Shown piece by piece: positions 50,783 to 59,566 of a stretch of 64,000 bases of DNA (position 1 is the first letter of the stretch; each line of letters begins with the position of its first letter). Under the pieces are notes generated by a model that did not search any database, was not told where the DNA came from, and saw nothing but the letters and a program-made list of their open reading frames with translations. The stretch spans positions 1-64,000 of the forward strand of contig JALEJU010000006.1 in the NCBI GenBank assembly GCA_022769485.1, written 5' to 3'. Source of the DNA: Bacillota bacterium (GTDB lineage: Bacteria > Bacillota > Clostridia > Peptostreptococcales > Anaerovoracaceae). Made by a program: the position numbers and the translations under genes.

Positions 50783-50827
50783 CACAGGCCGCCCGCAATC
50801 TGCGCACAGGCAGAAAACAGCACATAG

Positions 50828-50860
50828 AAGGGGCTTTTCCGGTACCGGAAAGGCTCCTTT
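50828..50860 (+). terminator. Hairpin terminator after the Cys-rich gene
   Basis: A long stem (GGGGCTTTTCCGG with CCGGAAAGGCTCC, nearly perfect) precedes a T-rich stretch. The remaining sequence from 50861 to 51042 shows nothing else clear. Confidence 0.6.
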
Positions 50861-51042
50861 GCTTTATTTTATACCTTTCAGGTCGCAGACAGGCGGAGAA
50901 ATGTCAGGAAAGCCGATGACAGAAGCAGCGAACGGCGGTATAATAACAGATATGATTAGTGCCCGGATCTGGTTCAAAGAAACAGAAAGCAGCGCTAAAC
51001 TTTGATGTAAGTTTTTATTAAGATTATCTCAGGTTTTTAAAA

Positions 51043-51978
51043 ATGACGGACAAGCTTCAACATCGACAGAGAAAAGAATACACAGAAGGTCTTATATGTA
51101 CCTTGCTCAGCATGCTTATGTGGGGAATTCTTCCGGTTTACTGGAAATCTCTTCAGCCTATCGATCCGGTTTTAATCATGTTTTACCGCCTGGTTCTGGC
51201 CTGTCTCCTGGTTTTTACAGCGGACATTTTTGTCTTCGGCTGGAAGGCTATGTGGGAGCCGCTGAAGAAAAAAGGTGCTGCCGGAACATATTTTTCAGCA
51301 GGATTGGTAATCTCTATGAACTGGGGAATCTATATTTATATGGTGAACAGTGAATATGTGATTCAAACCAGCATCGGTTATTATATTGAGCCTTTAATTC
51401 TCTGCCTGTTTGGAATTGTTTTTTTTAAAGAAAAGCTGACCGGCTACAAAACGGCGGCAATTCTGCTGGCTTGTGCCGGCGCGGGAGTTATGCTGTTTTC
51501 TTTCGGTCAATTTCCGTTTCTTGCATTCGGACTGGCAATCACATTTTCCACTTACGCAGGCATCAAGAAAAAAGTACATGCTCCGGCGCTGCTTTCTTTG
51601 CTGTATGAAACAATTTTACTGCTGCCTATCGTCATTCCCGGTATTCTTTACTTTGAACTGAACGGGAAGGGGGCGTTTGCCGCAGCGGAACCGCATCAAC
51701 TGGGTCTGTTGGCTTTTTCCGGCCTTTTTACCGCTGTGCCGCTTTGTCTGTTTGCTATGGGTACAAACAGAATTTCTCTGATTGCTATCGGGTTAATCGA
51801 ATATGTTTCACCCTCCATCACGCTGCTTCTGGGAATTTTTCTGTTCCGGGAAGCGTTTGACATTTACCAGTTCATCGGCTTTATGATTATCTGGATCGGC
51901 CTTGCGATTTTTACCGTGGGGAGCATCCGGGATCAGCGGCAGCCGAAAGAAGAAAAGAGCAGCGGCAATTTGACATGA
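51043..51978 (+). CDS. rarD: RarD-like EamA family transporter
   Basis: A 311-residue membrane protein with ten hydrophobic segments of the DMT type. The RarD subgroup is shown by TEGLICTLLSMLMWGILPVYWK at the start, FYRLVLACLLV, VISMNWGIYIYMVN, QTSIGYYIEPL and the closing GLIEYVSPSITLLLGIFLF. RarD was named for chloramphenicol sensitivity; the natural substrate is not known. No good ribosome binding site is seen. It differs from the EamA gene at 8800, which is of another subgroup. Confidence 0.92.
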   Translation: MTDKLQHRQRKEYTEGLICTLLSMLMWGILPVYWKSLQPIDPVLIMFYRLVLACLLVFTADIFVFGWKAMWEPLKKKGAAGTYFSAGLVISMNWGIYIYMVNSEYVIQTSIGYYIEPLILCLFGIVFFKEKLTGYKTAAILLACAGAGVMLFSFGQFPFLAFGLAITFSTYAGIKKKVHAPALLSLLYETILLLPIVIPGILYFELNGKGAFAAAEPHQLGLLAFSGLFTAVPLCLFAMGTNRISLIAIGLIEYVSPSITLLLGIFLFREAFDIYQFIGFMIIWIGLAIFTVGSIRDQRQPKEEKSSGNLT

Positions 51979-52004
51979 AAGTAAATTGACCGCTCAACAA
52001 ATTT

Positions 52005-52031
52005 AAGGAGGCTGTATCCGGCAGCCTCCTT
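52005..52031. terminator. Bidirectional hairpin terminator
   Basis: A 10-bp perfect stem (52005-52014 with 52022-52031) lies between the convergent rarD and Cys-rich genes. T runs are short on both sides. Confidence 0.6.
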
Positions 52032-52047
52032 AATGCAAGTATTAAAA

Positions 52048-53049
52048 CTATCTTCGGTTTTTGGGCTTCGGGGAAGGCGGGCATTCCGGCTCACAGGGAA
52101 CCGTTTCACAAACGCACTTGCATTCGCAGCACTCGTCTTCCTCCGCTTCTTCTTCCTTTTCATCCTCCTGCAGCTGATCGGGGAAGAGCTGGGGGAAGTT
52201 GGTGCAGATAGCGGACGCCTGCGGAGAAAGCTGAACGTAGCCGGTGGACAGAACGCAAAGCTGTACGGGAACGATAATCTTTTTCTCGCAGGTAATGCAG
52301 AGAGCGATGATCAGGTTTGCTTTTACCGTTCCGTCCGGGCAAAGGGTCAAATCACGACCCATATTGTTTGTAGCCAGCCGGGTTTCGCACATGGGGTTGC
52401 AGAATTCCGCAAACCGGGGCATAAAAGCGCTATGCTGCGTAGACGGCATGCACAATTCAAAGAAATTGGTCAGGAATAACGGATTGGATTCCTGTGCAAT
52501 GTTTACATTTGCGCAGACTGTAAAAACAACTTCGTGGTCATAACGGTCACAGAGCAATAAATCCAGAGCTACCTGCACATCTCCTGTAATGGAAATATTC
52601 TGCGTTCCAAAAATAGGAGTGCCTTTGCCCTGCTCGTCGCAGGAGCGAGTATCCGCATAGATGACCCGTTCTGAATAAGTACCGTCCGGTCCAACGACCG
52701 TAACTTCTTCTCCGTTGGAATGCTGGATAAATGACGCGCCGGAAATCGTGGTATTTATGTTCAGTTTCAGATTTGCCGGGTCTTCTACGTTTTCCGGATT
52801 AAAGTAGCGGTTGCATCGGATATCGATGACCCGTTTCAGTCTGTGACCTCTGGGAATAGCAGGGGAAAAACACTGATTGGCTACGGTTTTCAGCCCCTGA
52901 AGATTGAATAGTACAGCGTCGAACACTTTCTGCACAAATATCGGCTCGGAGACTACGTTGTCAAGCGTGCCGTCAAATTCACAAAGTGTATTTGCATTGC
53001 AGCAGTTTTGATAGATGTCCGGCGATGTACAGGCACCGAAACAACTCAT
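52048..53049 (-). CDS. Cys-rich protein, possible spore-surface protein, unknown
   Basis: A 333-residue protein with many Cys residues, including an N-terminal MSCFGACTSPDIYQNCCNAN and a C-terminal tail CCECKCVCETVPCEPECPP that follows a Glu-rich stretch. The middle looks like beta-rich domains, with no catalytic motif. No signal peptide is seen. An ideal AAAGGAGG lies before the ATG at 53049; the frame extends upstream without reason. The composition and closeness to the other Cys-rich gene (50471) suggest a spore-coat or exosporium protein, but no family was recognised. Confidence 0.55.
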   Translation of the reverse strand: MSCFGACTSPDIYQNCCNANTLCEFDGTLDNVVSEPIFVQKVFDAVLFNLQGLKTVANQCFSPAIPRGHRLKRVIDIRCNRYFNPENVEDPANLKLNINTTISGASFIQHSNGEEVTVVGPDGTYSERVIYADTRSCDEQGKGTPIFGTQNISITGDVQVALDLLLCDRYDHEVVFTVCANVNIAQESNPLFLTNFFELCMPSTQHSAFMPRFAEFCNPMCETRLATNNMGRDLTLCPDGTVKANLIIALCITCEKKIIVPVQLCVLSTGYVQLSPQASAICTNFPQLFPDQLQEDEKEEEAEEDECCECKCVCETVPCEPECPPSPKPKNRR

Positions 53050-53125
53050 ATATTTACCTCCTTTTCTGGTAATCTGTTTGGATTTCAAAAGCAGTATATT
53101 CCGAAAAGAAAGGTTATGTTACAGA

Positions 53126-53152
53126 AAGGAGCGGGATGAAATCCCGCTCCTT
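53126..53152 (-). terminator. Terminator after the GH18 gene
   Basis: A 12-bp perfect GC-rich stem (53126-53137 with 53141-53152) with a 3-base loop lies just past the GH18 stop, before the Cys-rich gene. On the minus strand it ends in TTTCTG. Confidence 0.65.
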
Positions 53153-53161
53153 AAGGTTTTG

Positions 53162-54673
53162 TTATTTTTCCGGCTCGTAATCGCTCACTTTGCCGTCATC
53201 TTTCAGCATGTGCCCGTAGACTTTCCAAATGTCTTCGGATGCCAGGGAACGCTGCCAGGAAGCGCTGCCTGCCAAATCATATTTCTGCACTAAGCGCAGC
53301 CGGTTGGCCACCGACCGTTCATCTTCCAACCAAATTTGATTTAAATTGCCGTCTTCTTTCCAAGAAACATAATTTTGCTTTACATCGGCTTTCCATTCGG
53401 CTGTCAGATTCTGTTTCTTTACTAAATCCGCCGCGCTATTCATGGTTAAAGCGGTCTGCTTTAAAACCCGTCCGTTTTCATCCGTAACCCATTGTCTGGT
53501 ATAAAGAGGAACGCCAAGCAGAAGTTTTTCCGCAGGAACATCTTTTAAACAAGCTTTTACCGCTTCCTCAACCCAGGGCAGGGAAGCGATGGAGCCGGCC
53601 TCTTTACTTCCGGCATAGTGTTCATCATAGGTCATAACCGCGATATAATCCACATATTCGGCAAGCGAAGCCCGGTCGTATTCCACGGTCCATTCCGCGG
53701 GAATCAAGGTATCGATCGAAAGGTTTAAGCCCTGCCGTTCCGTATAGTTCCGAAGCAAGGAAGTGAACGCAGTCAACCCTTTCGCATCGCTGTCACGGAC
53801 ATCTTCATAATCGATATTGATTCCGTCCACATCGTAAAGCGTAGCAAGGAAAATATACTGCGCTACGGAACGGTAAAGCAGATCGGTATTGGCAAAGCAC
53901 TTTGCCGTAAAGTTTGTAGAACCTTTGGTCGCCATATTATTTGTTATGGTTGCCCAGACCATATATCCGTTTTCATGTGCGGTTTGGGTATATCCCAGAT
54001 CTCCGTGATTTTCCACAGCACCTCCGCCTTCAACCGTTAGATGAAACCAGGTAGGACAAAGCACGTCGATACCGTCGTTTTTCTTTTCCGGAGCGGGTTC
54101 GGTCAGGCTTTTGACATATTGCCATACAACGCTGATTTTTTCTTTTCCCTGTACATACTTCTCTTTCGCCGGCGCGTAATAATCAACCGTATTTTTATCT
54201 CCGTTTCTCGCGTCAAAGGGATTCATCTTGATTTTCTTTCCTTTTACTTCCGCCTGCAAATGGAAGAAGGAACCCAGCGTATTTACGGGAACGCAACATT
54301 CCCCGTGAATTGTACGGGCGGGAATGGAAACCGTACCTGCGTAGGTTTTTACAAGATTTGTAGTAGCCCGATCGGCCATATCGATGTTTTTTGTGCTCAA
54401 ATCCATGCGGATTTCCTCTGCAGTCCGATCTATGGTCATGCCTGCGGTATTTCCGTAAGCTTCCGCCGCCTCTGCCGGAATATATATATTGCCGTGAATA
54501 TGGTACGCCGTAAATTCCGTTTCTTCTCCTTCAAAATAGAGCGGATAGCCGCTTTCTTCCGGATTGAAAGGGCTCATGCCGATCACTGCTCCCGCAATTA
54601 CCAGAACCGCAAGACAGCATACCGCTAAAACCAGCATTCTGTTTTTTTCCAACCATTTCTGTTGCTTTTTCAT
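53162..54673 (-). CDS. GH18-family glycosidase, membrane-anchored
   Basis: A 503-residue protein. A basic start and hydrophobic segment (MLVLAVCCLAVLVIAGAVIG, about 13-32) anchor or export it. Next is a region (about 45-150) with IPAEAAEAYGN and SIPARTIHGECCVPVN, like copper amine oxidase N-terminal-type stalk domains. The GH18 barrel begins near 190; DGINIDYEDV near 283-292 has the D-x3-D-x-E catalytic residues. Related proteins (YaaH, YvbX) act on spore cortex or cell wall. I start at 54673, after GGAAGGAT. Target polymer unknown. Confidence 0.88.
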   Translation of the reverse strand: MKKQQKWLEKNRMLVLAVCCLAVLVIAGAVIGMSPFNPEESGYPLYFEGEETEFTAYHIHGNIYIPAEAAEAYGNTAGMTIDRTAEEIRMDLSTKNIDMADRATTNLVKTYAGTVSIPARTIHGECCVPVNTLGSFFHLQAEVKGKKIKMNPFDARNGDKNTVDYYAPAKEKYVQGKEKISVVWQYVKSLTEPAPEKKNDGIDVLCPTWFHLTVEGGGAVENHGDLGYTQTAHENGYMVWATITNNMATKGSTNFTAKCFANTDLLYRSVAQYIFLATLYDVDGINIDYEDVRDSDAKGLTAFTSLLRNYTERQGLNLSIDTLIPAEWTVEYDRASLAEYVDYIAVMTYDEHYAGSKEAGSIASLPWVEEAVKACLKDVPAEKLLLGVPLYTRQWVTDENGRVLKQTALTMNSAADLVKKQNLTAEWKADVKQNYVSWKEDGNLNQIWLEDERSVANRLRLVQKYDLAGSASWQRSLASEDIWKVYGHMLKDDGKVSDYEPEK

Positions 54674-54719
54674 CCAAAATATCCTTCCGTTTCGCTTTTT
54701 GTCGAAAACTGACGATTTT

Positions 54720-54748
54720 ATTTTATGATAGGAGACGATGCTTTTCAA
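54720..54748 (-). promoter_or_regulatory. Sigma-A promoter of the GH18 gene
   Basis: On the minus strand TTGAAA (54743-54748) and TAAAAT (54720-54725) are 17 bases apart, 47 bases before the start. Confidence 0.6.
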
Positions 54749-54788
54749 GTAAAAAAGAACTTTTGGTCAACAAAGGAAATCGCTTTTA

Positions 54789-54797
54789 TGATATACT
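54789..54797 (+). promoter_or_regulatory. Extended -10 promoter of the rmuC operon
   Basis: TGATATACT has the -10 hexamer TATACT with the extended TG, 80 bases before rmuC. The -35 is not recognisable. Confidence 0.45.
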
Positions 54798-54877
54798 GAT
54801 TCTGTATTAAATTTATATAATGAGCCGTAGACATGAGCTACGCTTTTTAACAGGAAACGAACAGGAGAAAAATAAAA

Positions 54878-56245
54878 ATGATATGGCAATTTATATCGAT
54901 ACTTTTTAACCTTTTCATCGTGATACTTATCGTCGTTTTTTTTATATACACATTTCGTTCCCGTCAAAACGGCGGACAGGCGGAACAGAAGGAACGCCTC
55001 GACTACATGGAAAAAAATCTCAGCGAAACGCTGAAAGCCAACGGGGAAGAGATTCAGAGATCCCGGGCGGAAACCCAGCAGTTTATTCAGTCCAGCTTTC
55101 ATAACCTCAGCGAAATTCTGATCAACAATCAAAAACAAACGGCTGAAATGCAGGATAAACGCCTGGCGGAGCTGAGTCAGCAATTAGGCCAGCGAATCGG
55201 CGAACTGAACCGACAGCTGAATGAAAAGAACGAGACTCTGCAAAATACGGTAAATAACATGCTCGTCCAGGTCAACCAGACGCTGGAAAACCGCATGGAA
55301 TCTCTTCAGCAGAACAATGAGAAGAAACTGGACGAAATGCGGGCTACGGTGGATGAAAAGCTGCAGAAAACCTTGGAAGAACGGATCGGGCAGTCTTTCA
55401 AGGTAGTAAGCGACAGGTTGGAACAGGTGTACAAAGGTCTGGGAGAAATGCAGACTTTGGCCTCGGGAGTGGGAGATCTGAAGAAAGTACTTTCTAATGT
55501 GAAAACCAGGGGAATTTTAGGCGAAATTCAGCTGGGAGCGATCCTGGAGCAAATGCTTTCCCCGGAACAATACGAGGAAAACATCGCTACGAAAAAAGGT
55601 TCCGCTGAACGGGTGGAATTTGCGGTTCGGCTTCCCGGAGAAGAGGATGACATCGTCTATCTCCCCATCGACGCGAAGTTCCCTGCGGATGCTTATACGA
55701 ATTTGCTGGACGCCTACGATACGGGTGATTCCGCCAAAGTAGAATCCGCCGCAAAGGTTTTGGAATCGAGAATTAAGAGCTTTGCAAAAGATATTCAGCA
55801 AAAATACATCGACCCACCCCACACTACGGATTTCGGCATCATGTTTCTTCCCGCCGAAGGGCTTTATGCGGAAGTGGTACGCAGGGGTATGGTAGAAACC
55901 CTTCAGAGAGAATATAAAATCAGCATTGCAGGGCCTACTACTATGGCAGCCTTATTGAACAGCCTGCAAATGGGATTCCGTACTCTGGCCATACAAAAGC
56001 ATTCCAGCGAAGTGTGGAATGTGTTAGGGGCCGTGAAAACGGAATTTGAAAAATTCGGCGGCGTGCTGGCACAGACCCAGCAGCGGATCAATCAAGCCAA
56101 TCAGGAACTGGATAAACTGGTGGGAACCCGAACACGAAAGATCCAAAGCAAGCTGAAAAACGTTACTGCTCTGCCGGAAAGCAGCAGTCAAGTACTTCTG
56201 GGACTGGATCAACCGGAGTTTGATGAAGGAAAAGGGGAAGAATAG
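54878..56245 (+). CDS. rmuC: DNA recombination protein RmuC
   Basis: A 455-residue protein with an N-terminal membrane segment (ISILFNLFIVILIVVFFIYTF), a long coiled coil (about 30-195) and the RmuC domain, a nuclease-like fold with LGEIQLGAILEQMLSPEQYEEN, YLPIDAKFPADAY and DFGIMFLPAEGLYAEV. In E. coli it limits inversions at short repeats. AACAGGAGAAAAA precedes the ATG. It begins a probable operon with the phosphoesterase, deoB and pdp. Confidence 0.95.
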   Translation: MIWQFISILFNLFIVILIVVFFIYTFRSRQNGGQAEQKERLDYMEKNLSETLKANGEEIQRSRAETQQFIQSSFHNLSEILINNQKQTAEMQDKRLAELSQQLGQRIGELNRQLNEKNETLQNTVNNMLVQVNQTLENRMESLQQNNEKKLDEMRATVDEKLQKTLEERIGQSFKVVSDRLEQVYKGLGEMQTLASGVGDLKKVLSNVKTRGILGEIQLGAILEQMLSPEQYEENIATKKGSAERVEFAVRLPGEEDDIVYLPIDAKFPADAYTNLLDAYDTGDSAKVESAAKVLESRIKSFAKDIQQKYIDPPHTTDFGIMFLPAEGLYAEVVRRGMVETLQREYKISIAGPTTMAALLNSLQMGFRTLAIQKHSSEVWNVLGAVKTEFEKFGGVLAQTQQRINQANQELDKLVGTRTRKIQSKLKNVTALPESSSQVLLGLDQPEFDEGKGEE

Positions 56246-56248
56246 AGG

Positions 56249-56938
56249 ATGAGCATATATGCAATCGGAGACATCCATTTGTCTCTGACTACAGATAAGC
56301 CCATGGAAATCTTCGGAGGACAGTGGATTAATCATACGAATCGCATTAGGGAAAAATGGGAGCGAATCGTAAAAGAAACGGATACGGTCATCATCCCCGG
56401 AGATATTTCCTGGGGACTGCGAAGACAGGAAGCCGACGAAGATTTGGCCTGGATTTCCCGCCTGCCGGGACAGAAGGTACTCATCCGGGGAAATCATGAC
56501 TTGTGGTGGACCTCGGTGACCAAATTAAATCAGCTGGATTCACGAATGTATTTTTTACAAAATACGCACTATATGGCAGAGGATTATGCTATCTGCGGAA
56601 GCCGGGGCTGGATTTGTCCCGGCGACCCGGATTTTACAGCACATGATGAAAAAATCTATTTAAGGGAGTTGCAGCGGTTTCGTTTTTCTTTAGAATCGGC
56701 AGCAAAGGCCGGAGCGAAAAAATTGATAGCGGCTCTCCATTATCCGCCGGTTCGGGCAGGGGGAGAGTCTTCCGGCTTCACGGAACTGGCAGAAGAATTC
56801 GGTGTGGAAATTCTTGTCTACGGGCATCTGCACGGCGCCGACGCCCATACAAAAGCCTTTAAAGGAATTCACCGGGGCGTGGAATACGCTTTGGTTTCCG
56901 GTGATTTTCTCACATTTTGTCCAAAATTGATTCGATAG
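56249..56938 (+). CDS. Metallophosphoesterase
   Basis: A 229-residue calcineurin-like phosphoesterase with GDIH (7-10), IPGDISWG near 50, RGNHDLWW near 82, HYPPVRAG near 163 and YGHLHGADAH near 190. This form, common in Clostridia, is annotated as serine/threonine phosphatase or unknown phosphoesterase. It follows rmuC by 3 bases and precedes deoB by 13 bases. No substrate can be named. Confidence 0.9.
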   Translation: MSIYAIGDIHLSLTTDKPMEIFGGQWINHTNRIREKWERIVKETDTVIIPGDISWGLRRQEADEDLAWISRLPGQKVLIRGNHDLWWTSVTKLNQLDSRMYFLQNTHYMAEDYAICGSRGWICPGDPDFTAHDEKIYLRELQRFRFSLESAAKAGAKKLIAALHYPPVRAGGESSGFTELAEEFGVEILVYGHLHGADAHTKAFKGIHRGVEYALVSGDFLTFCPKLIR

Positions 56939-56951
56939 GAGGATTTGCTTT

Positions 56952-58118
56952 ATGCGGCGGGTTATCTGGATCGTATTAGACAGCTTCGGCATCGGAGCAT
57001 TACCGGATGCGGCGGACTACGGAGACAGCGGCGCAAATACATTAAAAAGCATCGCAGATAAGAAGAATCCTTTTTGTATTCCTAATTTACAAGATCTCGG
57101 ATTGGGAAATATTCAAGGAGTTTCCGGGATTCCGGCAGTAAAAGAGCCGCGGGGTTCCTTCGGGCGGTTGGCGGAACGCTCCAGGGGGAAGGATACCATA
57201 ACCGGACACTGGGAACTGACGGGAATCTGCACATCGGTACCGTTCCGCACATTTGCGAAATTTCCCGATTCGTTTATAAAAGCTTACGAAAAAGCCATCG
57301 GGACAGAAGTTCTCGGAAATTACGCGGCATCGGGGACCGAGATTATCAAGGAGTTGGGTGAAGAACACAAAAAGACAAAGAAACCCATCGTCTATACTTC
57401 GGCAGACAGTGTGTTTCAAATTGCCGCCAATATCGATGTTATTCCCCTACAAACGCTTTATGCGTATTGTCGGATTGCCCGGGAAATGCTTACGGAAGAT
57501 TTTCGGGTAGGAAGGGTTATAGCCCGCCCCTTTAAAGAGAAAAACGGAGTTTATACAAGAACGGAAGATCGAAAGGATTACGCGGTTTCCCCGCCGTCAC
57601 CCGGAGCTCTGGATTACATTCTGGATACGGGAAGGCCCGTGTGCGCCATAGGCAAAATCGGAGATATTTTCAACGGTCGGGGAATCAGTGAATCTGTTCA
57701 CACTGCCGGCAATACGGACGGAATCGATCAGACTCTGTCCGCTATGAAACGGGTAGAAGAAGGCTTGATTTTCACCAACCTTGTGGATTTTGATTCCAAA
57801 TACGGCCACCGCCGCGACCCGATCGGCTACGGCGCTTGCCTGGAAGAATTCGACAGCAGGCTGCCGGAAATCTACGCGGCTATGAAAGCCGGCGATCTTT
57901 TGATTTTATGCGCAGACCACGGAAACGACCCCTGCCATACCGGCTGGGATCATACCCGGGAGTATGTGCCCGTTCTGTTTTTCGGGGAAGGAATCCATGC
58001 CGGCATCGACCTGGGAACGGGAACCTTTGCAGACGCAGGCGCGTCCGTGTGCGACTTTCTGGATGCGAAAATACCGGATGCGGGAGCTTCGTATCTATAC
58101 AGGCTTCTGAAAAAATAA
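56952..58118 (+). CDS. deoB: Phosphopentomutase
   Basis: A 388-residue metalloenzyme which interconverts ribose (deoxyribose) 1- and 5-phosphate in nucleoside salvage. Motifs: WIVLDSFGIGALPDA near the start with the first metal Asp, KDTITGHWELTG near 80, and the C-terminal ADHGNDPCHTGWDHTREYVP. It is followed by the pyrimidine-nucleoside phosphorylase gene, giving a working pair for using nucleoside sugars. Confidence 0.97.
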   Translation: MRRVIWIVLDSFGIGALPDAADYGDSGANTLKSIADKKNPFCIPNLQDLGLGNIQGVSGIPAVKEPRGSFGRLAERSRGKDTITGHWELTGICTSVPFRTFAKFPDSFIKAYEKAIGTEVLGNYAASGTEIIKELGEEHKKTKKPIVYTSADSVFQIAANIDVIPLQTLYAYCRIAREMLTEDFRVGRVIARPFKEKNGVYTRTEDRKDYAVSPPSPGALDYILDTGRPVCAIGKIGDIFNGRGISESVHTAGNTDGIDQTLSAMKRVEEGLIFTNLVDFDSKYGHRRDPIGYGACLEEFDSRLPEIYAAMKAGDLLILCADHGNDPCHTGWDHTREYVPVLFFGEGIHAGIDLGTGTFADAGASVCDFLDAKIPDAGASYLYRLLKK

Positions 58119-58133
58119 AAAGGAGAAGACTCC

Positions 58134-59438
58134 ATGAATATGTACGATATCATCTATAAAAAACGGGAAGGCGGTACTTTAAAGCAGGAGGAAATTGATT
58201 TTTTTATCCGGGGAATGTGCAGCGGAGACATCCCGGATTACCAAGTGTCAGCTCTGCTGATGGCTATGTTTTTAAAAGGTATGAGTAAAGAAGAAACCGT
58301 ACTTCTCACGGACGCTATGAAACGATCCGGCGATATTATGGATCTTTCGGCAATTAAAGGCATAAAAGCAGATAAGCACAGCACCGGCGGGGTTGGTGAT
58401 AAAACGACATTGATCGCTGCGCCCATTGCTGCGGCCTGCGGCATACCGGTGGCTAAAATGTCCGGCCGCGGGCTGGGTTTTACCGGAGGAACTATAGACA
58501 AACTGGAATCCATTCCCGGATTTCGGACAGCAATGGATGTTTCGGAATTTTCAGAGCAGGTAAACCGAATCGGTATTGCGATAGCAGGTCAAACGGCACG
58601 TATTGCTCCTGCTGACAAGAAGCTGTACGCCATCCGGGATGTAACGGCAACAGTAGATCATTTCAGTCTGATCGCCTCCAGTGTTATGAGCAAAAAACTG
58701 GCTTCCGGAAGTGACGCAATCGTATTGGATGTAAAAGTGGGCGGCGGCGCGTTTATGAAACGGGAAGAAGATGCGTCTGATTTGGCGGAATTAATGGTAG
58801 AAATAGGAAACACTGCAGGAAAACGGACAGCCGCTCTTTTGACTGCTATGGATGAACCTTTGGGTTATGCAGTGGGAAACAGTCTGGAAGTGGAAGAAGC
58901 CGTAGCCGCTTTGAAAGGGAAAGGGCCGAAAGATCTGACAGAACTTTGTATATGGCTGTCGGGTTATATGATCTGCTTCGGCGGCAAAGCGGATTCGCCG
59001 GAGCAGGGCAGGGAAAAGGCAAAACAGGCGCTGCTTTCCGGTGCAGCTTTGGAGAAGTTCAGGGAGTTAGTAACGGCGCAGGGCGGAGATCCCGGGATTA
59101 TAGAATGTCCGAGCCGGCTGCCTCAGCCCGGGTATAAAGCGGAGCTTCGGGCGTCTCAAAGCGGATACATTACGGAAATAGCGGCGGAAACCATCGGGTT
59201 TGCTTCTCAGCATGCCGGCGCAGGCCGAACCCGAAAAGAAGATTCCATTGACCCGGCAGCAGGGATTCTTCTTCGCAAAAAGACGGGGGATTTCATAAAC
59301 CAGGGAGACGTATTAGCTTCTGTCTTTGCCGCAAACAAAGAATTGGCTGAAAAGAGCGCAAAAGAAGCACAACAGGCGTTCAAGCTGGGAAAAACTCCGC
59401 CGGAACCGCAAAATTTAATAAAAAAGGTCATCGAATAA
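58134..59438 (+). CDS. pdp: Pyrimidine-nucleoside phosphorylase
   Basis: A 434-residue enzyme which splits uridine, thymidine or deoxyuridine with phosphate. The conserved KHSTGGVGDK is at 81-90, SGRGLGFTGGTIDKLESIPG near 112-131, and SSVMSKKLASGSDAIVLDVK near 180. A good AAAAAGGAGAAG lies upstream; an ATG two codons later is also possible. It directly follows deoB. Pdp versus thymidine phosphorylase (deoA) cannot be settled by eye; length and context favour Pdp. Confidence 0.93.
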   Translation: MNMYDIIYKKREGGTLKQEEIDFFIRGMCSGDIPDYQVSALLMAMFLKGMSKEETVLLTDAMKRSGDIMDLSAIKGIKADKHSTGGVGDKTTLIAAPIAAACGIPVAKMSGRGLGFTGGTIDKLESIPGFRTAMDVSEFSEQVNRIGIAIAGQTARIAPADKKLYAIRDVTATVDHFSLIASSVMSKKLASGSDAIVLDVKVGGGAFMKREEDASDLAELMVEIGNTAGKRTAALLTAMDEPLGYAVGNSLEVEEAVAALKGKGPKDLTELCIWLSGYMICFGGKADSPEQGREKAKQALLSGAALEKFRELVTAQGGDPGIIECPSRLPQPGYKAELRASQSGYITEIAAETIGFASQHAGAGRTRKEDSIDPAAGILLRKKTGDFINQGDVLASVFAANKELAEKSAKEAQQAFKLGKTPPEPQNLIKKVIE

Positions 59439-59469
59439 TGCACAAGCCAAATGAAAAGGCCGATTTTTG

Positions 59470-59497
59470 TTGACTTTTCGCAGTTTCAGTGTATAGT
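59470..59497 (+). promoter_or_regulatory. Sigma-A promoter of the APC permease gene
   Basis: TTGACT (59470-59475) and TATAGT (59492-59497) are 16 bases apart, giving a leader of about 65 bases. Confidence 0.65.
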
Positions 59498-59566
59498 AAA
59501 AAGATAGGCACTTTGCTGCCCGACAGTGCAGAACCAATCTGTTTTTTACAAGGAGAATACATTGAA

